From assembly GCA_029932795.1 (NCBI GenBank), contig JAOZPL010000107.1, positions 1 to 6,800 on the forward strand: DNA of 6,800 nucleotides. The letters are read 5' to 3'. This DNA is from Candidatus Zixiibacteriota bacterium. Its GTDB lineage: Bacteria > Zixibacteria > MSB-5A5 > GN15 > FEB-12. Positions 1 to 5,423 of this stretch are shown piece after piece. The notes beneath the pieces are model-generated. The model had not been told where the DNA came from. It did no database searches and saw only the letters and a list, made by a program, of their open reading frames with translations. Position numbers and translations under genes: made by a program. Within the stretch, counting starts at the first letter, position 1, and each line of letters begins with the position of its first letter.

Positions 1-294
1 TGGCATGCCCACGTTATCCTTAGCTTGCGTCTCAAGATCCTCAAGGGTTATGTCCACGTTGTAGTTGAGATTCAGGTAATTGGACGTGATAACCCCAAGC
101 TTCCGCAAGAAATGGATAAAATCATCATAGTGGCGCTCGTTTTTTTCTTCAAGATGGCGCTTCAGTAGTGGAAGGCTTATCTTGCTCCAGACAGCCGCCT
201 CACTAGAATACTCAATGAGGAAATCCCCGAACCTCTTCTGGCAACTTTTACCCCCGTACCGGTACCCTGCAAGTGAGTCCAAGTAGCAGCACAT
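1..294 (-). CDS. Hypothetical protein, N-terminal part; runs off the left edge
   Basis: An open minus-strand frame runs from ATG at 292-294 to the window edge without a stop, giving 98 residues of an incomplete protein. I do not recognise the family. The visible part is soluble-looking, with no signal peptide or membrane segment. Near the start it has a Cys-Cys-Tyr stretch and a GYRYGG motif, followed by a charged, probably helical region (LKRHLEEKNERHYDDF) and an acidic end. The chosen ATG has a GAGG-type ribosome site at 306-309, about 11 bases upstream. The same frame stays open and protein-like further upstream (HFFEFFAERVRF, then LEKIEGLIL) to an amber codon at 385-387, and an in-frame ATG lies beyond that at 403-405. 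The natural start may therefore be upstream, with this copy disrupted. That a coding frame exists is fairly sure; the start and the gene's integrity are not. Confidence 0.6.
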   Translation of the reverse strand, partial: MCCYLDSLAGYRYGGKSCQKRFGDFLIEYSSEAAVWSKISLPLLKRHLEEKNERHYDDFIHFLRKLGVITSNYLNLNYNVDITLEDLETQAKDNVGMP

Positions 295-405
295 CAGGAT
301 TAGTCCCTCTATTTTTTCCAAGCATGTCGATTCAACAAACCGTACACGCTCGGCGAAGAACTCAAAGAAGTGCTTGTTTCGTCCCTACCCGTCGTTACTA
401 TCCAT
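295..405 (-). pseudogene. Possible disrupted 5' end of the hypothetical gene, interrupted by an amber codon
   Basis: In frame with the 1-294 coding region, the minus strand reads ATG at 403-405, then codons for DSNDG, TAG at 385-387, and then protein-like sequence (GRNKHFFEFFAERVRF) that leads without a break into the ATG at 292-294. The only other standard start after the TAG is a TTG at 319-321, with no visible ribosome site. Three neighbouring genes (dnaN, recF and the ATPase) end in TAG, so amber is a normal stop here. Either translation starts late, at 294 or 321, or the gene carries a nonsense mutation or sequencing error. Confidence 0.35.
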
Positions 406-412
406 ACATTGT

Positions 413-440
413 AATATACGACACCACCCTCGAAGATCAA
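413..440 (-). promoter_or_regulatory. Candidate promoter for the leftward hypothetical gene
   Basis: The minus strand has TTGATC (435-440), a 16-base spacer and TATATT (413-418), matching four and five bases of the sigma-70 consensus hexamers. The -10 element ends only 7 bases before the ATG at 403-405. If that ATG is the start, the transcript would have almost no leader. The call rests on pattern alone. Confidence 0.35.
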
Positions 441-504
441 GCAGTACAGCCACATACTATCTTATCCAGAAACCAGAACACTTCTTCTATTTTTTCACCT
501 TGGA

Positions 505-533
505 TTGTGCTTTCTTACCTAATTCACTATTTT
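505..533 (+). promoter_or_regulatory. Weak candidate promoter for the iscU-like gene
   Basis: TTGTGC (505-510), a 17-base spacer and TATTTT (528-533) lie directly ahead of the ATG at 540. The -35 match is poor (three of six) and the -10 match is moderate (four of six). The -10 element ends 6 bases before the ATG and no Shine-Dalgarno sequence lies between them, so a leaderless transcript is possible. Confidence 0.28.
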
Positions 534-539
534 AACCCC

Positions 540-914
540 ATGTACAACGACACTATCATGGAGCATTTTAGGAACCCGCGTAATACGGGTGAAATCGAGG
601 ACCCCGACGGGGTTGGCCAGGCAGGCGACGCAGCCACTGGCGACATCATGCGCATGTATATCAAAGTCAGCGATGGTCTTATTATCGAGGCCAGGCACCA
701 AACCTTCGGTAATGCCGTGGCGATCGCAGCCAGTTCCATGTCCAGCCTTATGATGATTGGGAGGAGTCTTGATACGGCTTACGCTATCACCAAGGAAGAT
801 GTCTCGGAGGCGCTGGACGGCATCCCGCCTGACAAGATGGACTGCTCCAATATGGCACCGGAAGCTATCCGCGCCGCGATTGACAATTACCGCTCACGAC
901 AGCAACAAGGCTAA
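540..914 (+). CDS. IscU/NifU N-terminal-like iron-sulfur scaffold family protein with incomplete cysteine set
   Basis: The 124-residue protein aligns by eye along the full length of the IscU/NifU N-terminal scaffold family, which is usually about 125-150 residues. The opening MYNDTIMEHFRNPRN matches the family, which sets the start at ATG 540; the -DGVG- and G-D-I-M strand motifs follow, and KMDCSNMAPEAIRAAI sits near the end. These scaffolds build Fe-S clusters in the cytosol on three Cys plus one Asp. Here only Cys102 and Asp35 remain. The first Cys position is Thr33 (AATGD), the second is Asn58 (TFGNAVAIA), and the residue before the third Cys, often His, is Asp101. The frame is intact and the substitutions are whole codons, so this is not a frameshift. 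Family membership is clear, but scaffold function is doubtful. No Shine-Dalgarno sequence precedes the ATG. mutM follows after 44 bases on the same strand. Confidence 0.87.
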   Translation: MYNDTIMEHFRNPRNTGEIEDPDGVGQAGDAATGDIMRMYIKVSDGLIIEARHQTFGNAVAIAASSMSSLMMIGRSLDTAYAITKEDVSEALDGIPPDKMDCSNMAPEAIRAAIDNYRSRQQQG

Positions 915-958
915 GGCTACTGCTCGTACCACTACGCTGTTGTCACGCGTGAAACGAC

Positions 959-1813
959 ATGCCGGAACTGCCCGAAGTTGAAATAGTTGTCCGAGGTCTG
1001 CAGGCGACAATAGTAGACCGGACAATTGCACGAGTGACCGTCAAAGCGCCCACCTCGTCAATCCTGGTTGCCAACTCACTCAAACCGCGCCGATTTGAGC
1101 AGATTCTGAAAGGCAAAAGAATCCTCTCTGTTAACCGTCGAGGAAAAAACATTCTGATCTCCCTCTCTGCTGAGTTGACCCTGTGGGTGCACTTGAAAAT
1201 GACCGGTCGCTTGTTGTACATGCCATCGGATGAACACAGGGACAAGCACGACCTGGTGGTGATCGATTTTATTTCAAACCATGACAACAATCCCAAGATG
1301 CACCTTCGTTTCAACGACTACCGCCGCTTCGGGAGGCTTCGCCTCTTCCCGGATGCGGAACTGTGGCAACAAAACGGACTGTCAGAACTTGGCCCGGAGC
1401 CATTGGAGATTAGCGCCAAGCATTTCGTAGCCCTCTGCTTTAAGCGTAGCCGCATGATAAAGCTGGCCCTTCTTGACCAGTCATTCATCGCCGGGCTGGG
1501 TAATATCTACGCCGATGAAGCGTTGCATTACTCGCGTATTCACCCGAGGCGACTGACCTCCTCGATTTCAAAGAGGAAACTGATTGAACTGCATGGACAC
1601 ATCCGACGCTTGCTAAGGCGATCAATCAGGTTGAAGGGTACCCACACAAATGCTTATGTCGGTGTTGATGGCAGACCCGGCAGGTTTCAAAACTACCTGA
1701 AAGTATACGGACGTGAAGGGGAACCGTGTACTTTCTGTGGTACGCGAATAGTGCGAAAGCGGATCGGCTCCCGCTCCGCTCACTTCTGCCCCCGCTGTCA
1801 AAGAGATATATGA
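959..1813 (+). CDS. mutM: Formamidopyrimidine-DNA glycosylase (Fpg/MutM)
   Basis: This base-excision-repair enzyme removes 8-oxoguanine and formamidopyrimidines and nicks the abasic site by beta,delta-elimination. At 284 residues it is close to the family norm of about 270. The start is fixed by MPELPEVE: Pro2 is the Schiff-base nucleophile, and Glu3 and Glu6 are the conserved acids. Lys63 in RRGKNI corresponds to the conserved catalytic-domain lysine. HLKMTGRL (78-85) and YRRFGRL (121-127) are family motifs. The helix-two-turn-helix lies around GLGNIYADEAL (179-189). The C-terminal zinc finger has Cys257, Cys260, Cys277 and Cys280, with Arg272 at the lesion-contacting loop position. All expected key residues are present, so the enzyme should be active. 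The ribosome site is weak. It is probably cotranscribed with the iscU-like gene upstream, and it converges on the ABC ATPase 25 bases downstream. Confidence 0.96.
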   Translation: MPELPEVEIVVRGLQATIVDRTIARVTVKAPTSSILVANSLKPRRFEQILKGKRILSVNRRGKNILISLSAELTLWVHLKMTGRLLYMPSDEHRDKHDLVVIDFISNHDNNPKMHLRFNDYRRFGRLRLFPDAELWQQNGLSELGPEPLEISAKHFVALCFKRSRMIKLALLDQSFIAGLGNIYADEALHYSRIHPRRLTSSISKRKLIELHGHIRRLLRRSIRLKGTHTNAYVGVDGRPGRFQNYLKVYGREGEPCTFCGTRIVRKRIGSRSAHFCPRCQRDI

Positions 1814-1838
1814 TCCGGACTTTTTCTCCTTAAGGATA

Positions 1839-2885
1839 CTACGTCAGTCTTCTGCCAGTAGAGACATCAAAGAAATGTAAAGCATTCCGATCAAAATTGA
1901 ATTTGACCGGTTGCCCGGGCGTCAGCAATGAGCCGGTACCAGCCACGGTCAGGTTCTGATCATTAAACGAGATGATGGTGTTGTAGTGATCTCCCATGTA
2001 CTCACAGTCGACGATGCGGGCGAGAAAAGGTCCGTCCAAGCAAATCTCTATCGCTTCCGGACGCAGACCTACCAGCAACTCCGACGGGGCGGCTAGATTG
2101 AGCAAGTTGGAGATTTCAAAGCCAAAAGGAATCAGCCGTCCATCCTCTATCCGTGCCTTAAGTATGTTCATCTTCGGTTGGCCGATGAACTCAGCTACAA
2201 AACGGCTTACCGGCTTATCATACAACTCCTCCGGTGTGCCGATCTGCTCAACGCCACCATTATTCATGAGAGCAATACGGTCAGCCATCGTCAGCGCCTC
2301 TGCCTGGTCGTGGGTAACATGTACCATTGTCCGGCCCAGTTTTTTTTGTATTCTCACGATCTCCTGGCGCATGCGGACACGGAGTTCAGCGTCGAGATTA
2401 GATAATGGCTCATCCAGCAGAAAGATCGACGGTTCCCGGATTATCGCCCGGCCAAGCGCTACTCTCTGCCGCTGGCCGCCGGAGAGCTGCCCCGGCCTGT
2501 AGTTTAGCCTACCTTCTAAGCCAAGCATAGCTGCTGTTCTTGTTACGCGCTGCCTGATTTCAGCTCTTGACATCCCGCTCACCCTGAGGGGAAAAGCCAG
2601 ATTCTTCTCAACAGACATATGTGGGTAGAGTGAGTAGTTTTGAAATACGAGGGCGACATCCCTGTCACGCGGCCGCAAACGCTCAACTCGCCGGTTGCCG
2701 ATATATATCTCCCCGGAATCCGCCGCCTCAAGCCCGGCGATAATCCTCAGCAAGGTTGTTTTACCACACCCGGACGCCCCCAGGAGCACCAGCAGCTCAC
2801 CTTCAGCCAGCTCAAAAGAGACATCATCCAGCACATTGACGGCACTGAACGACTTAGACACCTTTTTTAACACCAATCCGGACAT
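1839..2885 (-). CDS. ABC importer ATP-binding subunit, MalK/UgpC type
   Basis: This is the cytoplasmic ATPase of a CUT1-type (carbohydrate or glycerol-phosphate) ABC importer. The 348-residue length is normal for the family (about 330-380). The nucleotide-binding domain covers about 1-235: Walker A GASGCGKT (36-43), Q-loop Gln82 in VFQNYSLYPHMSV, signature LSGGQRQR (134-141), Walker B LLDEP (156-160) with catalytic Glu159, D-loop SNLDA (162-166) and H-loop His192. A C-terminal OB-fold (TOBE-like) regulatory domain fills about 236-348 and includes the typical VGLRPEAIE motif (272-280). All catalytic residues are present. The ATG directly abuts the recF stop codon, and a GAGGAT ribosome site lies inside the end of recF, so translation is probably coupled. 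No permease or binding-protein gene is adjacent on the visible side. The substrate is unknown; it may be a shared ATPase serving several importers. Confidence 0.94.
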   Translation of the reverse strand: MSGLVLKKVSKSFSAVNVLDDVSFELAEGELLVLLGASGCGKTTLLRIIAGLEAADSGEIYIGNRRVERLRPRDRDVALVFQNYSLYPHMSVEKNLAFPLRVSGMSRAEIRQRVTRTAAMLGLEGRLNYRPGQLSGGQRQRVALGRAIIREPSIFLLDEPLSNLDAELRVRMRQEIVRIQKKLGRTMVHVTHDQAEALTMADRIALMNNGGVEQIGTPEELYDKPVSRFVAEFIGQPKMNILKARIEDGRLIPFGFEISNLLNLAAPSELLVGLRPEAIEICLDGPFLARIVDCEYMGDHYNTIISFNDQNLTVAGTGSLLTPGQPVKFNFDRNALHFFDVSTGRRLT

Positions 2886-3974
2886 CTACGCCAGATCCTC
2901 TATATGACCACCAACCACACGGTAACAATGTCCCAGCTCTTTCAATTGCGCCGGCGGTAGCGTAGCTGTGGTCATGAACAGTTGTGAAAAGCCGCTGAAG
3001 GCATCAACGAGGGCCGCAGTCCGGTTCTCATCAAGTTCAGCAAAAACCTCATCCAACAATAATAGCGGTGGCATTCCGCGCTTTTCCCTGAGCATATGGT
3101 AGATCGCCAGTTTTAGAGAGATCGCCGCCGTTCGACACTGTCCCCGGGAGCCATGCGTGCGTGCTGGATAGCCTCCAACTTCAAAGACTATCTCATCCCG
3201 ATGCGGTCCGACTAAGGTCATCTGCACTGCCCTCTCGCGATCGCCATACTCTGATATCCGTTGCTGAAGCAGGGTTTCGAATCCCTCAACGCTAGTTTCC
3301 ACTTTCATATGAGGGAGAGTTGGCCGATACATTAGAACCAGCTGTTCACCACTCGATATATCGTAATGATAACGGCTGGCAATCTCTCCCAGCGTAGAGA
3401 GAAAACCCTGCCGGGCATGCATTACTTTCGCACCGAAGGTAATGAGTTGCGGCTCAAACGGTGACGGGTCCATCTCACGTCTTAGCGCAGCATTCTTCTG
3501 GCTGAGAGCCCTCTGATACTGGGTCAGGATCGTCAAGTAGTTCGGTGTATATTGCGAGAGATAGATATCAAGGAATGCACGCCGCACTGAAGGCGGACCC
3601 GCAAGGATCTCTCCATCCTCAGGCCCCGCGGAGACAGCGGTAAAATGACTGTACAACTCTGCCAGCCCTGTCTGGACACTGTCGAGTGTCAACTTTTTTC
3701 TACCTCCTCTCTGAAACGCGACGGCCAGTCTATACTGGCGGCCCTTAGTCTCTACTAATCCTTCTAAGCGATAGACGTCGCAGTTCCAGTTAAGAAGGAT
3801 ACTGTCCGGGACTCCTCGCTGTGAACGGCCAAGGCAGAGTGTGAATAGAGCTTCCAGGAGGTTAGTCTTACCTGATGCGTTGGCACCGTAAAAGATATTC
3901 ACACCGGTCGAGAAGTCCGCCCGGATAGTTGTAAGGTTACGAAATCCGTTAATGGAAAGTGATATAACTCTCAT
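2886..3974 (-). CDS. recF: DNA replication and repair protein RecF
   Basis: RecF is an SMC/ABC-like ATPase that, with RecO and RecR, helps load RecA at single-strand gaps and stalled forks. From the start chosen here it has 362 residues, a normal length. Visible features are the N-terminal strand and FRN motif (MRVISLSINGFRN), Walker A GANASGKT (30-37), the GPHRDE motif (256-261), the ABC signature region SRGQCRTAAISLKLA (276-290), and Walker B with D-loop LLLLDEVFAELDE (304-316). I chose ATG 3974 over the in-frame ATG at 4016. RecF proteins normally begin at this MR-x-L/I strand, an AGGGA ribosome site precedes it, and the upstream ATG overlaps a hairpin and has no ribosome site. The gene lies 65 bases after dnaN, and its TAG stop directly precedes the ABC ATPase start. 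Confidence 0.95.
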   Translation of the reverse strand: MRVISLSINGFRNLTTIRADFSTGVNIFYGANASGKTNLLEALFTLCLGRSQRGVPDSILLNWNCDVYRLEGLVETKGRQYRLAVAFQRGGRKKLTLDSVQTGLAELYSHFTAVSAGPEDGEILAGPPSVRRAFLDIYLSQYTPNYLTILTQYQRALSQKNAALRREMDPSPFEPQLITFGAKVMHARQGFLSTLGEIASRYHYDISSGEQLVLMYRPTLPHMKVETSVEGFETLLQQRISEYGDRERAVQMTLVGPHRDEIVFEVGGYPARTHGSRGQCRTAAISLKLAIYHMLREKRGMPPLLLLDEVFAELDENRTAALVDAFSGFSQLFMTTATLPPAQLKELGHCYRVVGGHIEDLA

Positions 3975-3989
3975 CTTGTCCCTAATATG

Positions 3990-4020
3990 AAAAACGGCAG
4001 ATATGATACCTGCCATTTTA
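3990..4020 (-). terminator. Hairpin plus T run between dnaN and recF: intrinsic terminator or attenuator
   Basis: Read on the minus strand, AAAATGGCAGGTA (4019-4007) can pair with TATCTGCCGTTTT (4003-3991) around a 3-base loop. The 13-bp stem has a 5-bp GC-rich core (GGCAG/CTGCC), two G-T wobbles and an A-run/T-run base, and its 3' side runs on into a five-T tract (3994-3990). This is the classic shape of a Rho-independent terminator. It lies after the dnaN stop codon and ahead of the recF start at 3974, so it would reduce or end dnaN transcripts before recF. The stem is only moderately GC-rich, so partial read-through is likely. Confidence 0.5.
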
Positions 4021-4039
4021 GCGGAACACTCACGTCCTG

Positions 4040-5152
4040 CTATTCTGCCAGTCGGAGAGGCATAACCAAACAGAGGAAGTCTTCTTTTGGTATATCCGGG
4101 CTGTAGATAACCCCCGCTGCAACAGGTGAAGAGAATTCAAACACGACCTCCGGGCTATCAAATCTTGACAGGATTTCTGAGATATAGCTGGCGTTGTACC
4201 CTAGCTCTATGGGTTCTCCTTCCAAGTCACACTGAATTGACTCCTTTCCTTCACCGCCTACGTCCGCATTGCTTGTGGAGAGTGTCAAGGATGACTTCTT
4301 TATAGCGAACTTCACTTGATGTGTCAGGGTATTCGAAAGAATTGACACGCGCCGTACCGCTCTGTTCAGATCATCACGGGGCACCGATACCTTTTTATCG
4401 CCACTAGCGGGTATCACCTGTTCGAAGTTCGGATAAGGTCCCTCTATAAGACGGGATGTCAGGATGGTTCCCTTAAGGTTAAAGATGATATTGTTTTCCC
4501 CGAATATGATGCCGACCTCTTTCTGTTCGACATCGATGAACTTTGGTATTAGGTTAAGGACTTTGGGTGGGATAATAATATCTTCGCTCACACCCTTTAG
4601 TTTAGTGTTCTCAACCGCCATTCTTGCCAGCCGATGTCCATCCGTAGCTACCATCTGCATTTTGTCGCCTTTTGTCTGCCAAAGCACACCGTTCAGAGCT
4701 GGTCGTGTTTCATCCATTGAACATGCAAAGGTTGTCTTCTGGATCATTCTCACTAGGTCATCGCTTGATACTTTAATCTGTTTCTTGGTGTTCACCGCTG
4801 GCAGCTTTGGGAACTCCTCCGATGTGACGGTAGCAATCTTGTAAGATCCATTCGGTATTCTAATCTCAACGCGTGAGTTTGTCGACTCTATGGTTATCTC
4901 GGCTTCTGGAAGTTCCCGGATAATCTCGAACAAAATCCTTGCTGGTAAAGCTGCAGCTCCTTTCTTGGTTACTTTACAGTCAACCGTAACCGTGATCGAA
5001 ATATCAAGGTCCGTAGCTGATATCTTCAGTTTACTCTCCAGCGCTTCAATTAATACGTTTGTCAGTATAGGTAACGTTGACTTTGTAGGTACTACCTGCA
5101 ACACCGACTGTAGCGAATCAGCAAATCTCGATTTTGGAAGTGAGAATTTCAT
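4040..5152 (-). CDS. dnaN: DNA polymerase III beta subunit (sliding clamp)
   Basis: The dimeric ring that tethers DNA polymerase III to DNA and serves as a docking platform for repair and replication proteins. The 370 residues match the usual 365-380, made of three clamp domains of about 120 residues each. Diagnostic segments are LPILTNVLIEA (27-37) and SATDLDISI (45-53) in domain I, VATDGHRLA (168-176) and RLIEGPYPNFEQVIP (234-248) in domain II, and GYNASYISEIL (318-328) in domain III. The C-terminal MPLRL (364-368) replaces the common MPMRL and forms part of the peptide-binding pocket. The ATG at 5152 has a good AGGAGA ribosome site (5161-5166) with an 8-base spacer. A promoter candidate in the spacer suggests transcription independent of dnaA. 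A hairpin follows the stop codon before recF. Confidence 0.98.
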   Translation of the reverse strand: MKFSLPKSRFADSLQSVLQVVPTKSTLPILTNVLIEALESKLKISATDLDISITVTVDCKVTKKGAAALPARILFEIIRELPEAEITIESTNSRVEIRIPNGSYKIATVTSEEFPKLPAVNTKKQIKVSSDDLVRMIQKTTFACSMDETRPALNGVLWQTKGDKMQMVATDGHRLARMAVENTKLKGVSEDIIIPPKVLNLIPKFIDVEQKEVGIIFGENNIIFNLKGTILTSRLIEGPYPNFEQVIPASGDKKVSVPRDDLNRAVRRVSILSNTLTHQVKFAIKKSSLTLSTSNADVGGEGKESIQCDLEGEPIELGYNASYISEILSRFDSPEVVFEFSSPVAAGVIYSPDIPKEDFLCLVMPLRLAE

Positions 5153-5193
5153 CTGTTTATTCTCCTATGGGATTCTTTTCACATCTTTCTTAT

Positions 5194-5222
5194 ATTATTC
5201 ATTTATATATATATAAAATCAA
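5194..5222 (-). promoter_or_regulatory. Candidate dnaN promoter
   Basis: On the minus strand TTGATT (5217-5222) is followed by a 17-base spacer and AATAAT (5194-5199), matching four and five of the six consensus bases. The start of transcription would fall near 5187, giving a leader of about 35 bases that includes the AGGAGA ribosome site of dnaN. It lies within the AT-rich part of the candidate origin, so chance matches are more likely here than elsewhere. Confidence 0.42.
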
Positions 5223-5234
5223 TTAATAAGCATA

Positions 5235-5250
5235 GTTGATATGTTGATAT
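5235..5250 (+). repeat. Perfect tandem octamer GTTGATAT x2
   Basis: Two exact adjacent copies of GTTGATAT lie at the edge of the AT-rich tract in the candidate origin. Offset by one base, TGTTGATAT (5242-5250) matches the reverse-complement DnaA box TGTGGATAA at 7 of 9 positions. The repeat may therefore be a weak DnaA-binding or unwinding element. Confidence 0.45.
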
Positions 5251-5260
5251 AACGGTGTGT

Positions 5261-5279
5261 CATAACCGGTTTTGTTATG
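5261..5279. repeat. Inverted repeat CATAAC/GTTATG with 7-base loop
   Basis: CATAAC (5261-5266) and GTTATG (5274-5279) are perfect inverted copies separated by CGGTTTT. It could form a short hairpin or bind a dimeric protein. No T run follows on the minus strand, so it is not a terminator for dnaA. Function unknown. Confidence 0.35.
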
Positions 5280-5358
5280 TGCAGAAAGCAATTTGCAGGA
5301 AGGTACAGGATTGTTTTGTGCACATATACAGCAGAATCGTTGTGACAAACTAGACAGC

Positions 5359-5367
5359 ATATCCACA
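5359..5367 (+). promoter_or_regulatory. DnaA box, 8 of 9 consensus match
   Basis: ATATCCACA differs from the consensus TTATCCACA only at the first base. Its place between dnaA and dnaN supports a role in origin binding or dnaA autoregulation. Confidence 0.55.
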
Positions 5368-5397
5368 TACGGCAGACGGCCAAAACTTTTCAGCAAG

Positions 5398-5406
5398 TAA
5401 ACCACA
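5398..5406 (+). promoter_or_regulatory. Weak DnaA box, 7 of 9 consensus match
   Basis: TAAACCACA keeps the CCACA core but differs from the consensus TTATCCACA at bases 2 and 4. It has the same orientation as the 5359 box and lies 39 bases from it, just past the dnaA stop codon. A match this weak can arise by chance. Confidence 0.3.
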
Positions 5407-5423
5407 TAGTTAATAACAAGTTT

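Larger units (their letters stand above)
295..539. other. Divergent spacer between the hypothetical gene and the iscU-like gene
   Basis: The part next to position 294 looks like coding sequence of the leftward gene, up to about position 384. The remainder (about 406-539) is non-coding, pyrimidine-rich on the plus strand toward the right, and holds the two opposing promoter-like elements. The plus-strand frame that could extend the iscU-like protein upstream to 273 gives a low-complexity, non-conserved translation, so I treat it as not coding. I found no RNA gene or repeat. Confidence 0.5.
5153..5423. other. oriC: dnaA-dnaN spacer, candidate origin of replication (oriC)
   Basis: This 271-base spacer is the position of oriC in many bacteria. 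The dnaN-proximal half is strongly AT-rich (about 5187-5250, including an alternating TA run at 5205-5215) and could serve as the unwinding element. The dnaA-proximal half holds one 8/9 DnaA box (5359-5367) and a 7/9 box (5398-5406) in the same orientation, 39 bases apart. A tandem octamer (5235-5250) and an inverted repeat (5261-5279) lie between. Exact TTATCCACA boxes are absent. A short minus-strand frame at 5223-5405 gives no recognisable protein. The origin call rests on context; a further box cluster could lie upstream of dnaA outside the window. Confidence 0.5.

Noticed and set aside
273..539. Possible 89-residue N-terminal extension of the iscU-like protein
   Set aside because: The translation is low-complexity and unlike any scaffold N-terminus, the family start matches ATG 540, and the region overlaps the opposite-strand gene and its promoter.
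943..1314. 123-residue minus-strand frame opposite mutM
   Set aside because: Antisense shadow of the conserved MutM N-terminal domain, with no motif or ribosome site supporting it.
1814..1838. Terminator between convergent mutM and the ABC ATPase
   Set aside because: There is a T run (1821-1825) and a loopless 10-bp palindrome TCCTTAAGGA (1827-1836), but no hairpin with a proper loop ahead of the T run in either direction.
1996..2502. 168-residue plus-strand frame opposite the ABC ATPase
   Set aside because: It lies entirely antisense to a highly conserved coding region, has no recognisable motif, and has the composition of a shadow frame.
3864..3887. RecF P-loop written GANASGKT, and SRGQ signature, as unusual variants
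   Set aside because: Both fit the known RecF patterns (GxNxxGKT and S-x-GQ), so they are ordinary family variation and not loss of function.
5318..5326. TGTGCACAT as another DnaA box
   Set aside because: It has three mismatches to the consensus and is mainly a TGTGCACA palindrome, so there is too little support.
5223..5405. 60-residue minus-strand frame in the dnaA-dnaN spacer
   Set aside because: No recognisable motif and no clear ribosome site. It covers the DnaA box and repeats, so regulatory DNA is the better explanation.
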